DNA of 64,000 bases from Tolypeutes matacus (taxonomy: Eukaryota; Chordata; Mammalia; Cingulata; Chlamyphoridae). The stretch is from contig JAKSZT010033094.1 of the NCBI GenBank assembly GCA_026826555.1, positions 685,427 through 749,426 of the forward strand, in the 5' to 3' direction. Positions 1-11,299 of this stretch are shown here, piece by piece. Position numbers and translations under genes: made by a program. The first letter of the stretch is position 1. Each line of letters opens with the position of its first letter. The notes under the pieces are model-generated. The model was not told the DNA's origin, searched no databases, and saw only the letters and a list, made by a program, of their open reading frames with translations.

Positions 1-366
1 CATTACCTCGTTTTATTGTGCTTCACAGGTATTGTGGGTTTTTTTTTTTTTTTTGGTTTTTTGTTTGTTTGTTTGTTTGTTATCAATTGAAGGTTTGTGG
101 CAACCCTGCACCAAGCAAGTCTATCAATGTCATTTTTTCCCAATAGCATGTGCTCATTTCGTATCTTTGGGTCACATTTTAATTAAAGTCTGTACATTGT
201 TTCTTTGCCATAATGCTATTGCATGCTTAATAGACTATGGCATTGTGTAAATATAACTTTTATAGGCCCTGGGTGACCAAAAAGTTCTTGTGACTCACTT
301 TATTGTGATATTCATTTTATTGCAGTGGTGAAATCTAACCTGCAGAATCTCTGAGGTGTGCTTGTA
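1..366. mobile_element. Tigger-type (TcMar) DNA transposon relic, short internally deleted copy
   Basis: The segment opens a few bases inside a Tigger terminal repeat and closes at about 366 with the opposite terminal repeat, which reads as its inverted partner. Between them are the Tigger-like phrases about a 'gcaacccTGC' block and a 'ttTATTGTGat' block, separated by far less than an autonomous element would need, so no transposase is encoded. A T-rich stretch and GTTT repeats at 41-80 are a local expansion. Family assignment is from recognition; the window edge removes the first bases. Confidence 0.7.
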
Positions 367-1554
367 CTTAACTTTCTGAGTAAGTGCAAAACTGTTTTCC
401 ACAGTACAACAGTGCACAGTGGTTCCTAATCCTCTTGAACACTTGTAATTTTACATTTGTAAAATGTAATAGCCATTCTAGCAAGTGTGCAGTGGTATCT
501 AATTGTTGTTTTGATTTGCATTTCCCTAATGGCTAACAACATTGAACATCTTTTCATGTGTTTATTGGCCATTATTGTATCTTCTTTGGAGAAATGTCTA
601 TTCAAGTCCTTTGGTCATTTTAAAAATTGTGTTGTTCGTCTTTTTGTTGTTGTGCAACTGAGTTTTACATGTTGATTTTGTTTCCTAAAACTTTGTTGCA
701 TTCATTTATTAGCCCTAATAGTTTTCTTTGCGGATTCTTTAGAGTTTTCTATATACAAGATCATGTAAACTGTGAATATAGATAGTTCTACTTTTTTCTT
801 TCCAGTTTGATGGCTTTTTAATTATTTTTCTTGCCTACTTTAACTTCCAGTACAATGATGAACAGAAGTGGCAAAAGTGGACATCCTTCTATGTCTTTTT
901 GTAACAATTTTTGACTTAAAGTCTTTTTTGTTTTATATTAGTATAGCCACCCCTGCTCTCTTTTCGTTACTATATGCATTGTACATTTTTTTCCATTCTC
1001 TCACTTTCATCCCATTTGAGTCTCTGAATCTAAAGCGAGTCTCTTATAAACAGCTTATAGATGAATTCAGTTTTAAAATCCATTCTGCTAATCTCTGTCT
1101 TTTAATTGGAGAGTTTAGTCCATTTCCATTTAAAATAATTACTGATAAAGGAGAATTGACTTTTGCCATTTTGCTATTGGTTTTCTCTATTTCTTATAAC
1201 TTTTTTTGTTCCTCAATTACTTCATTTTTATCTTCTTTTTAATTGATTTTCCCAGTATATCATTTTGATTCCTTTATCATTTCCTTTCCTGCAGATCTTT
1301 TAGTTATTTCCTTAGTGTTTATTTGGGCATTGCAATTATTGTTTTACACTTATAACAATCTCATTTGATTTGATGCCAAATTAATTTCAATAGCATATAC
1401 AAACTATGTTCTTATTCTTCTATGTCTCCCCACCTTTATGTTGTTCTGTCCACAAATTACATCTTTATTTGTTGTGTACTCATTAACTTAGATTTATAAT
1501 TTTTGTTTTATGCACTTCTCTTTTAACCCATAAATGAATAAAGAGGCATTAGAA

Positions 1555-1747
1555 CAGGGGTTCTTAAAAAGGGGTCCCTGAGCTTGAAATGAAATTCAAA
1601 AAAACATTATTCTTGTGGGGATGTGTTGGTGCAGATGTGAAATATTTGTTAAATAATACACAATATAGTGTGGACTTAGTAAAGGGTCTGTAGTTTTCAC
1701 CTGACTGGCAAAGGGGTCCGTGGAACAAAAAAAGTTAAGAACTCCTG
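1555..1747. mobile_element. Non-autonomous hAT (Charlie-like) DNA transposon
   Basis: A 193-bp element starts CAGGGGTTCTTAA and ends TTAAGAACTCCTG, a near-perfect inverted repeat of 13 bases. It is flanked by 8-bp direct repeats, cattagaa at 1547-1554 and agttagaa at 1748-1755 (6 of 8 match), the length expected for hAT insertions. There is no coding capacity. The subfamily is not resolved. Confidence 0.75.
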
Positions 1748-2035
1748 AGTTAGAATCCCAAATTACAATAATACTTGCCTTTATATTTACCTATGTAGTT
1801 ACTTTTAACAGAGTTTATTATTTCTTCATATGTCTTTGAGTTACTGTCTAGTGTCCTTTCATTTTAGTCTGAAGCATTTCCGTAGCACTTCTTGTAGGGA
1901 ATGGGCTATTAGAAAAATACTGCCTCAGAATTTTTGGTCTGGGAAATCTTAATTTTTCCTTCAAATTTGAAGCATAGTTTTGCCATATATAGATTTACTG
2001 GTTGACAGTTTTTTTTTTCCCCCAGCACTTTATTT

Positions 2036-2600
2036 TTGTTGTAATTTATTTTATTTTATTTTCATAATTCTTTATTTTTTAAAAGATACTTAGATTACAT
2101 AAATGTTACACAAAAAATATAGGGATTCCCATATGCCCCACTCCCCACCCCTCCCATATCTGCTCACTTAAATAACATCCTTCATTAGTGTGGCACATTA
2201 ATTGCAATTGGTAAATGCATAGTCTACACTCTCTCCCACACAGATCTGCATGTTATGGGACCATATAAAATGTCCTGTATCTGTTGTCACAATGTCATTC
2301 AGGACGATTCCCAAGTCTCGAAAAAAAACCCATATTACAACTGTTTTTCCCTCTCCCTACCCCCAGAGCCTCCAGTGGCCACTGCCTCCACATCAATGTT
2401 GTAATTTCTTCCATTGCTAGAATCACAATATGTCTATGGTAGAATACCAGTAAGTCCACTCTAGTCCATAGTTCATTCTCCAATCCTGAGGATTCTGGGA
2501 TGGTGATGTCCACTCCACCTCTAATTGAGAGGGGACTTCAATGCCATACAACCGATGGATGGGACTCTCTCATTGTCGGCTCTCTTGTTTCCTTGGTATG
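2036..2600 (-). mobile_element. 5'-truncated L1 3' UTR fragment, antisense
   Basis: The reverse complement of about 2036-2250 closely matches 39,260-39,393 (shared blocks around 'actaatgaaggatgtt' and 'catatgggaatccc', then an A-rich tail), so both are 3' ends of the same L1 family. The part beyond 2250 is less certain. It appears to have landed in the older antisense L1. Confidence 0.5.
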
Positions 2601-2829
2601 GTGGTTGTCAGTCCTCACCTCCTAGTTAGTTGTCCTGAGTGAGTCCAATGAACTGGAGAGTAGGTGTTGCAACTCTGCTGAGGCTCTGGGCCCAGTTTTC
2701 CAGCACTTTTAATATGTCATCCTATAGTCTCTTGGCCTCCCTGGTTTCTGATGAGAAATTGGCTTTTAATGTTATTGAGTATCTCTTGTATGTTATGAGT
2801 CAGCTCTCTCTTTCTGATTTCAAGATTCT

Positions 2830-2903
2830 TTGGTTGGGCGTCCGTCTCCCATATGGAGGGACCCAGGTTCAATCCCCGGGACCTCCCGGTAAAAAAAAAA
2901 AAA
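2830..2903 (+). mobile_element. 5'-truncated tRNA-derived SINE
   Basis: The segment has the second half of a tRNA-like module, including a B box (GGTTCAATCCC), and then a poly(A) tail. It is the same module as the start of the composite SINE at 34,133 but lacks the A box. 8-bp direct repeats aagattct flank it at 2822-2829 and 2904-2911. Confidence 0.8.
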
Positions 2904-3211
2904 AAGATTCTCTCTTTGTCTTTGTCTTTCATCATGGTGTATATAAAGTGTCCCAGTGTGGATCCCTTTAAGTTTATTCTACTTGGAGTTCTTTGAGCTT
3001 CTTGGATGTGTAAGATTCATGTTGCTTATCCAATTTAGTTAAGTTTTAAACTATTATTTACCAAAAAATTCTTTCTGCTCCTTTCTCTCTGATTTGTCCT
3101 TCTGGACTCCCATTATGTATATGTTGGGACACTTGATCCTGTCCCACAGGTAACTTAGGCTCTCTTCATTTTTCTTCATTCTTTTTCTTTTTGCTCCTCG
3201 TGTTGGGTAAC

Positions 3212-3936
3212 TTTTTTGCTGCAAAAAGCTTTATTGTTTACACTTGGTTCATAGCTTGTTAAAGGGTTGCAAGTTGGTTGGCTAAAAAGATGCTTCCTTG
3301 CTGGAGGGAGGGGCTCAGGCAGAAGCCTGGATGTCAGGGGAATACAGAAGGCACCCTCAAAAGCCTCTGGGCTCCAGAAGCTTCCATTCATGCTGGAAGA
3401 TGAGCTTTTTGAATAGATATTTATCCAGCCCAGCCCAACCTGCAGAGGTTGGCCAGGTGGTTGCCTATCTTTTGGATGAGTTTCACCTCCTCACTTAGGA
3501 AATGGCTCTCCAGGAAGTCACAGAGATGAGGGTCTCTGTTGGCAGATACTAGGGCATGGAGATTGAAAAGGGCCTGCTTAAGGTTCTTTTCCAGGGCCAT
3601 GATGGCTTCCATAGCATCCAGGGTTTCACCCCACTCATCTTTGGATGGCTTCTGCACATACTGAAAGAGCGTGTGGCTGTTGGGCAGGCTTTGCATCTTC
3701 AAGAGATACTCAATGCTGTTATGCTTCTCCATCAATTCACAGAAGAAGTGGTACAGGCCTTTCAGGGCCACATCATCACAGTCAAAATAGAAGCCCAGGG
3801 ACAGGTAGGTGTAGTAGGCCAGAAGATGCAAGCTGAACAAGTGGTAGGACTGAGGGCTCCACTTCAGCAGAATAACTTGGTTGGATCTGTGAGCTCATGA
3901 TTGGCTGGCAATGAGGAACTAACCACAAGAAACAGT
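3212..3936 (-). pseudogene. FTL: Processed ferritin light chain pseudogene
   Basis: The minus strand reads as an intronless ferritin light chain mRNA. It includes the tail of the FTL 5' UTR, an ATG at 3898-3896, a coding body, a 3' UTR with AATAAA at about 3233 and a short A run at 3217-3212. Recognisable blocks include [29 protein letters not shown] and [16 protein letters not shown] is the non-catalytic subunit of the cytosolic iron-storage shell. A frameshift separates the start codon from the main reading frame near 3845, and the C-terminal region (around 3420) has lost bases and has an early stop, so no full ferritin can be made. The missing introns and the A run show that it is a retrocopy, which LINE machinery usually produces. 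No convincing target-site duplication was found; only gtgtt is shared at the two edges. A functional role is very unlikely. Confidence 0.93.
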
Positions 3937-4087
3937 GTTAGATGGTGCCAGACACCATTTCATAATAGATGTGATATTTCTGTTGGATTTCAGAAGTGGG
4001 GGATAGCTAAGAATATGGTCTTGGAAGGTTGTAACTTGAGAGGAAGTGGGAGGGTGGTCCAAAGATGAAGGGGAGGTGATAGAATAG

Positions 4088-4446
4088 CATTTTTAATGGA
4101 TCTTCTCTCTGCCTGAAACACTTTTCCTGAGTAATCACATCCCTCAAGTCTTTGCTCAAATATAACCTTGTCAGTGAAGGCTATCCTATTCAAAATAGCA
4201 CCCCCCTCCCCTGTCACCTTGATCTTCCTTATTTTCTTTCTCCTGTATTTTTCTTTTCCTGTGGCACTAATTGCCCCTTCACAAAGTATACAATTTGTTT
4301 ATCACATTTATTGTTTCTCATCTTCCATTAAAATATAAGTCCCACAAAAGTAGGGAATTTTTAGTTTTGTTTTGTTCATTGAAGTATCCCTTTATAATAG
4401 TCACTGGTACATAGTAGGTGCTCAATAAAATGTTGACTGAATTAAT
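4088..4446 (+). mobile_element. L2 LINE 3' end
   Basis: The segment matches the well-known L2 3' end: a CTCAAATATAACCT-like block near 4155, a TTAAAATATAAGTCCCACAAAAG-type block near 4328, then 'catagtaggtgctcaata' before 4430. L2 is an ancient mammalian LINE, so this stretch has been here since before eutherian radiation. Only the non-coding 3' end and the last part of the ORF remain. Confidence 0.8.
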
Positions 4447-4532
4447 CCAAAATTATTCTTAGGGGTGTGGTGTCTCTTTTATGACATATTCTAGTTGGTT
4501 ATTGCTGGTGCAAACAAATGAAATTCATTCAG

Positions 4533-4719
4533 GGAAGCAGCTGTGGCTCAATCAGTAGGGCTCCCGTTTACCATATGGGAGGCCCCGGGTTCGGTTCCCG
4601 GGGCCTCCTGGTGAAGGCAAGCCCGCCCGCGCGGCGTGGTTAGCTGACCCAGCGAGCACAAGCAGCAAGGGGGGGATAAATGAATAAATAAATAAAATCT
4701 TAAAAAAAAAAAAAAAAAA
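4533..4719 (+). mobile_element. DAS-type tRNA-derived SINE, full length
   Basis: The 187-bp element begins with a tRNA-like head: A box TGGCTCAATCAGTAG and B box GGTTCGGTTCC. A short GC-rich body, a TAAATGAATAAATAAATAAAAT-like stretch and poly(A) follow. Perfect 13-bp direct repeats gaaattcattcag flank it at 4520-4532 and 4720-4732, proving a retrotransposition event. It should have an internal Pol III promoter and needs L1 proteins to move. It is one of the youngest insertions in the window. Confidence 0.95.
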
Positions 4720-5009
4720 GAAATTCATTCAGTACATTGTCCTTGCACAGAATTCTTAGAACTCTGCTAATTTGTCCATTGCTTCTAATGGCAATTTCAT
4801 TTATTTGTTTTTGCAAATGATTATATGATCTGAAATAATGACTCTTTTTTCACATCTCAATCCTTTACAATCAATAAATTTGGTTAGGAATGGCATTATA
4901 ATGTAGGCATGATTCTAATCTTTCCCAATTAACAGTGATATTTGGTATTAAATTTTGGTAGATTTTTAGAGAATATATTTCATTTTATGACTTTTAGGGG
5001 ATAGGTATC

Positions 5010-5467
5010 TGTTTTAGTCTGCTAGGCTGCCAAAATGCAATATACCAGAAATGGATTGACTTTTACAATGGGGATATTATCTTACAAACTTGAAGTTCTG
5101 AGGTCATGAAAATGTCCAAATCAAGGAATCATCAGGCATTGCTCCCTCCCCCAAAGACCAGCTGCTGGTGATCCTGGACTCCTATGTCATATGACAAGGC
5201 TCATGGCAGCATGTGCTGGTCTCTCTTTTCTCTTCTGGGTTTCATTGCTTTCAGCTTCTTGGTTCTGTGGCTTTCTCTCTGTCTCTCTCTCTGTATTCAT
5301 CCCATTTATAAAGGACTCCAGTAAGAGGATTAAGACCCACCCTAGGTCATGCCTTAATTGAAACAATCTAATCAAAACTTCCCACTCACAACAGGTTCAT
5401 ACTCACAGGAATGGACCAGCTTTAAGAACATGCTTTTCTGGGGTCCATCCAGCTTCAAACCATCACA
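5010..5467 (-). mobile_element. MaLR/ERVL-like solo LTR
   Basis: The 458-bp element starts TG and ends CA. It is related to 60,542-61,020 along its whole length, sharing a 'tttgctaggctgc' start and a 'gaatggacgagcttTAAGAACATG'-type end. 5-bp direct repeats gtatc (5005-5009) and atatc (5468-5472) match at 4 of 5 bases, as expected for class III elements. Orientation is inferred from similarity to MLT/MST LTRs. There is no internal retroviral sequence. Confidence 0.75.
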
Positions 5468-6019
5468 ATATCTCATTCACATGTACAAAAATCACAATAA
5501 ACAAAAGATAAACAGTGAAAATTAAGTATCCTTCACATCTCTTCCTTCAAGCTACCCAATTCCACTCCCTAGAAGTAAGCACTGCTACTGGCTTCTTGTG
5601 TATGCTTCTATAAGCATGAATATATGCATGAAAGATTCTTCTTCAGGAATATTTGTTTTGTGTTTGGCATTATAATTCAGGGATATCAGCAGGCTTTTTA
5701 CATACATATTGATTTAAAATGGGGGCACAAGATTTCAGGGTAACTATTCTTTTCAGGAACATACTTCTTTCCTCTCTCATAAGTCACTCTCAGTTAGACA
5801 CCATTTTCATAATAGATGTGATATTTCTGTTGGATTTCATTAGGACTAATTATTCATGGAAGAGTGGCTACAGGTGTGGGACCCTGCCCTTTTATTGGGT
5901 ATACTTGTCTTTGATTTGTGCATAGCATTCATCCTGAGACTCTCTTCTAGTGTAATTCCTATTTCCTCTTTTTTGGTTGTTGTTGGTTTACTCTTTCACC
6001 TTTTCACTCTTTTCACCTA

Positions 6020-6569
6020 TGCAGTTTGGCATAGTTTATGAATTCCAAAAATAGATATTGGATTATGTTTGTAAACTGGTCTGTACCTGGGCATGATTAA
6101 GTTATGATTAGGGCTTTGATTGGGCCACATCAGTAGGATGTTGGGTCCCCACCTCATTGGTGGGTGGGGACCTGCAGAGAAGAGAGTTGGAGTTTTGAGC
6201 TGGAGCCTGGGAAGTGAATACACAGAAGAACACAGAGGAATAGAGACAGCTCTTTAGACACAGCAGAAGCCCTGGGGAGAGAGACAGAGCTGTCTGCTTG
6301 ATAGTCTACAGCTGGCCTTGTGGAGAGAGCACTGCAGCTGAGCCCGGAGAGAAATGAAGCCCTGGGAAGAGAGGAACCCAAGAAGCCTGAACTCTTGGCA
6401 GATGTCAGCAGCCATCTTGCCCCAACATGTGGCAATAAACTTTGATGAGGGAAGTAACTTATGCTTTATGGCCTGGTAACTGTAAGCTTCTACCCCAAAT
6501 AAATACCCTTTATAAAAGCCAACAGATTTCTGGTATTTTGCCTCAGTACCCCTTTGCCTGACTAATACA
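6020..6569 (+). mobile_element. MaLR-like solo LTR
   Basis: The roughly 550-bp element starts near TGCAGTTTGGCAT and ends CTGACTAATACA. It carries an AATAAA-type block near 6498 followed by 'aaagccaacag', the usual 3' part of these LTRs. It is homologous to 32,320-32,954 (plus) and 55,410-56,062 (minus). No internal region or open frame is present. Confidence 0.75.
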
Positions 6570-6599
6570 TCTTGGTTGGGTATATTTTCTGGTAACGTT

Positions 6600-7700
6600 C
6601 TGACAAAGAGTACATAGAAGGTAAATTTATGAATATATCAAATATCTTTAAAATGTCTTTATGTTATCCTCATTTGAATATTATTCAGCAGAGTTCAAGG
6701 TTGGAAAATAATTTTGGGAAGGCATAGCCCTATTGTCTCCCTCCACTGATCCTCTAAAACAATCTCAAAGCATTCTGATTTCTGAAAATTTATAGGTGAC
6801 CTATATTCTTTCTGGAAGGTTTTAGAATCATTGTCCTTAATATTCTGAGATAATGTTCCATTGTGTCTTTGAACAATTTTAATATACCTTTTTTTCTGTG
6901 CTTTTTCAGTCTGGAAACTTGTGCTCTTTCATCCCAGGAAAATTTTGGAATTGTTTCATTGATTAGCTTCTCCCTGCAGTTTTCTATGTTCTCTTCTTAG
7001 GGGATTCCTTCAGTGTTGGATGTTGAACCTCATGTACTGATTGTAACACATTTTCTTGTTTTTTTCTTTCTTAGTTTCATCTCTGTCATTTTGATCTAGT
7101 TTCTAGTAGATTTACTTAACTCTGTTTTTCAGCCTCTTATTGATTTTTTTTTTAATCTCCTACATTATAATTTCTGAGTTCTTTTTTGTTTACTTTTCTG
7201 TATGGTTTACTGTTTTTGTTTCATGGATCTGATAGCTTCTCCTTTCTCTCCGAAGATACTAAAGATTTTCAAAAAGTTTTTCTCTCCCAGCAGACTCTCT
7301 GTTTACTCCAGGTTGTTCTTTTCTATTTGTTTTCATCTTTATTTTCCATGTTGGAGTGTTTATTTACATGTCTGGTAGCCATTGGAAATTAAGACTCTTG
7401 CAATAAAAAACTGATTGGAAACTATGGCATACAATGGCCTGTTGACTTTAGCTGCACTGCACAGGATATGGGTGAGCCATTTCTTGGGGAAACTCCAACG
7501 TGACATTAGGCAATGTGTCTTTAGGCCTTTCCTTATGAGCTGGTCAGGCTCTGTAGAAAGAGTCTTCTAAATTTTTTTGGTGTGGTAAATCACATTGCTT
7601 CCAACCTTCCCCTCCCTCAATTGTAATGGATTTATACCCATGGCCACGAGACTTGAATATACTTCTTCACCCCATTTTGGGCTTGGGCCAGTAGATTATA
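6600..7700 (-). mobile_element. Antisense L1/HAL1-like fragment
   Basis: The sequence is T-rich and has the character of an antisense L1 ORF1 and 5' region. The end near 7340-7560 (shared phrases around 'ctggtagccattggaaa') resembles 39,100-39,640. There is no open frame. The boundaries and subfamily are uncertain. Confidence 0.4.
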
Positions 7701-10200
7701 ATCAGAAGTGACAGTGACATTTAAATGTGATTGCATGCTTATGCTTGCCTTCTCTTTCATGTGTCCCTGCCCTGTGCCATGAGAGCACTATAGTTCAGAT
7801 AGAAGCTACTCTATTACCCTGAGTCTTGGAATGAAAGATCATCTGAGTAGAGCAAAGCAAAGCCACACTTGAACTATGGCCAATATGTAACCAGAGCAAG
7901 AAACAAACACCTAATGTGGGAAGCCACTGAGATTTTTTTTGGTTATTTGATGTACTGAAGCAAAACTACCTATCCCAAGGGTTTTGGTAGCCCATGTGGA
8001 AGGAGGCTGGGAGTCAGCATTCAATATCTGTATATACACTGTTGCAAAATCCCCAGGCTTTGGGTACTCAAGACCTAAACTGGACCTGGCATCCCCCAAG
8101 CCATATACCCTCCATTTTACCCTCTCAAAGAATGAAACACCAGATTTCCATTATGATAGGTGAAAGGCAGATGCCCAGGATTATGGAGATTGGGAAGGAA
8201 TCTAAAGATCTGGGAGACTCATGGCTTGTTCCCTCACTTCCTCCAAGCATCTGTTCAACTGTCACCTGACAATCCTGCATAAACAATATTGATTTCTTAT
8301 ATTCCTCTGTTCCCCTTATTCAGCTTCATTTCTTTGCACAGACTTATCACCACCTGACATACTCTGTGTGTATGTGTGTGTGTGTGTATTGTGTGTTTCC
8401 CAATGAGTATGCAGAGGGCAGATCTAGGTTTTATGGGACAAGAGGCTTATATAATTTGGGTGACCTTTTTTAAGAAAAATAATTAAAAATTAAAATTTAA
8501 GCCCAAAGGTGAATATATATTTAGAATGAGGAAAGAAATCATGACATTCTAAAATCCCAAAAACATTACAGAAAAATATTCTGAAAAAATAACAAGTAGT
8601 TTCATTCATTGCCTGACATCCCATTATTATGCTTTTTTTCATATAGGGTCTAATCATAAATTGACAACACTTATTAACTATTTTATCTCTGATGTCTTCG
8701 TAGAAGTGGTTATTAGTTTAATGCTATATTTTTAAAATCAGTAATTCATGGTAGATCACTGGAATATTTATATCTTATTCTAATGAGTTCATATGATTCA
8801 TTCTTTCTCATTAATGGATTATCAAATCATCCAAGTGCCTACTCAGTATTTCTATTTAAAATGCATTCCTTCCTCCTAAGAATTATTATTCTAATATGTC
8901 CTGAACATTTTTGGAGGTTAACACTTGCTTTTCAGTTTCAAATAATTTTTATTGGTTTCACCGCTCATCATTTTTTATTTTCATTTCATTAATAATTTTA
9001 TATAAAGTCTTCTCAACTTTCTTTCAATAAATAAATGGAAAGCTCAAGTCACTTCAAATCAGGAGTTTGTAATTTCTTGCTTGTTTCATTGGAACATTCC
9101 AAAACTTAATCCCAAATTGTCATTTAAAGGGCATATTCAAGCTTTATCAACATTTTGAATAAACCCTGTGCATCTCAAGTGTTAGGGTTTTTCTTACGAG
9201 TCTTCAAAAATATTAATCTATTTCCTTAATATGTCATTGTATCCATGTTGCAGACCAATTTGTTGCATTTAGATGCTTTTAAGAAAAATCTAAGATAGTG
9301 GCTATAGACTATTGCATCTACAAAACAGCCCCCAAAACAAAATCTTTGCACAATACTGAAATTTATAGGTTAAATCCTGTAGAGCTATTTTTCTGATGAG
9401 AGCAAATAATGGAGCTGTCACCACACATATGCTGTGTGCTTATTACTGCTTTTAGTGAGTGCTATGCCTCACCTCCAGTAACAGCTCAATGTCATATGAC
9501 TGACTACAGGCTTCAATCACTGGAAGTTGTTTCTCTGTTGAATAAAGTCCAGATAGATGGCCGGTTGAAGAAAAAGTTGAAAATCACCCAAAGAGTTTCC
9601 ATTACAATAGCAGGGAATAATTCTTACCACCTAGCCAGGATTTGCACAGCCAATATAGAATCTATAATAATGAGCAATATTTGGCATCTAGTTTACATAC
9701 TGGTTTTACCACTTCATTTTTACCCCTTTACCCATTATTTCAACTAATTTGTTATAAATGGTTTAAGATGGATTTGTTTTATACCTTTGATGTTTTCCAT
9801 GTCCTCATGCAAAAAGTGGTTGATGTTAGCCAATAGATCTATGAAATATGTGACATTTCCACTATTTGATGTATACCACTTTTCATTTTGTCCACTGAAG
9901 GACAAATTTCTTTTACTTAAAATTTTAATTAGCACAACTACTCTTAGCACTTTAAAATAATATGAATGTTCTTTCTTTTCAGTTCTTCGAGATGTTTGTT
10001 GCTTATGTGTAATCCAAGTAAATCCAGATTTCTTGTGAGGTGTGGAGTCTTTATGAGTTTGGAATGTTCTCATACTAAAAAATCTGTTTGATGTAAGTCA
10101 TGTTTCTCTCATTAAAAAAAATTTTTTTAAACAAAATCAAATGTGAAAATTTTTATCTTGAAGGTAGCCAAGACCTCATTTGAGAATTGAAAAAATACCT
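7700..10200. other. Intergenic stretch with no recognised gene
   Basis: Apart from the TG microsatellite at 8363-8396, I see only AT-rich, non-coding sequence here. Short open frames on both strands have no recognisable domain and no codon-like pattern. It may hold repeats too old to recognise by eye. Confidence 0.6.
8363..8396. repeat. (TG)n microsatellite, imperfect
   Basis: About 34 bases of alternating TG with two interruptions (TA and ATT). It is likely polymorphic in length. Confidence 0.85.
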
Positions 10201-10296
10201 GTTAGAGGTATCTGTTTGACCAAAATGACAGCATAAGATGTTCCAGGGTGCCGTTCCCCCATCAAATCTTTGAACAACTAGCAAAAACTGGCAGAG

Positions 10297-10479
10297 GGAA
10301 GCGGCTGTGGCTCAATCAGTAGGGCTCCCGTTCACCATATGGGAGGCCCCGGGTTCGGTTCCCAGGGTCTCCTGGTGAAGGCAAGCCCGCCCGCATGGCG
10401 TCGTTAGCTGACCCAGCGAGCACAAGCAGCAAGGGGGGATAAATGAATAAATAAATAAAATCTTAAAAAAAAAAAACAA
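10297..10479 (+). mobile_element. DAS-type tRNA-derived SINE, full length
   Basis: Same family and structure as 4533-4719, with A box TGGCTCAATCAGTAG, B box GGTTCGGTTCC, GC-rich body and A-rich tail. Perfect 14-bp direct repeats aaaaactggcagag flank it at 10,283-10,296 and 10,480-10,493. It inserted into what I interpret as an L1 5' UTR. Confidence 0.95.
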
Positions 10480-11299
10480 AAAAACTGGCAGAGCCATCTT
10501 CTTCAAAACTCTAGAAAACAGTTCAAGGGTTGGAGTAACTCAACCAGTGCCAAATCAAGAAAATGCAGCTTTCAAAATGGTAGGAGAAGCTTGTGGCATT
10601 CTTGTTGACCTTTCCCCTTTGTCTTCCTGGTATGGTGTGGAGCCAACCTGTGCTCCCATTTTGGGTCCCTTGCCCCACTCTGGAGGGAGAAGAGTATCCC
10701 CTATGTGCATACTGGGATGCTTGTATGTTGGTGTCAAAATATCTGCTGGCAACCTGAAAGACTGAACCAGGAAAGTCCTCTCTGGCTTGCCGTCCCAGAA
10801 CTTGTCCTACAGGCAGAAGCATCTTATTTACAGCTAAAGCACTGTAAGAAGCAATTAAGTCAAAGTGGTCTGAGGCAAAGAATGACTGGCTTTAAGACAC
10901 AATAAAGTGCCCAGGAGTAAAGGAAAGTCTATTTCATAGGTAGTAGTAAGGACATTGGGATTCCTATATTTGGGAGAATTCTTAAGGCCAAGAGCAAGGA
11001 CAAGTTCAGTCTCAGAAAAGAGAAAGAGGAGCTTGCACTTCACATTCACCTTGGGATCTTTATAGGAGGACCAAACTCTGAAGGAGAGCACCAGCCAACA
11101 CAGAGTCAATTTGCAAAGACTGTGAAAGATGTTTTTGTATTGATTTGTTTTTGTTAGTTCCTGGCACTTAAGGAAATCTGTCATATCACTAACTGGATAC
11201 AAAATTAAGGAGCAGACAGCTCAGGGACTAAAGCCTAGAGTTAACACATTAAAATATTAAAATGTATAGTGTGATCCCTGCCTCCAAGTAAGACAGAAG

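Larger units (their letters stand above)
367..3170 (-). mobile_element. Old antisense L1, internally deleted and interrupted
   Basis: Read on the minus strand this is L1 sequence in order: ORF1-like sequence at about 3170-1750, the ORF1/ORF2 junction and endonuclease start at about 1550-900, a short reverse transcriptase piece at about 900-690 and the ORF2 3' end at about 690-400. The distance between endonuclease and ORF2 end is much too short, so most of the RT has been lost. A hAT element (1555-1747), an L1 3'-UTR-like insertion (about 2036-2600) and a SINE fragment (2830-2903) interrupt it. No frame is open. Confidence 0.65.

Noticed and set aside
3556..3900. 114-codon plus-strand open frame
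   Set aside because: Antisense of the FTL pseudogene.
4533..4640. A functional tRNA gene
   Set aside because: A and B boxes are present but there is no cloverleaf, and the element ends in an A-rich tail with target duplications: a SINE.
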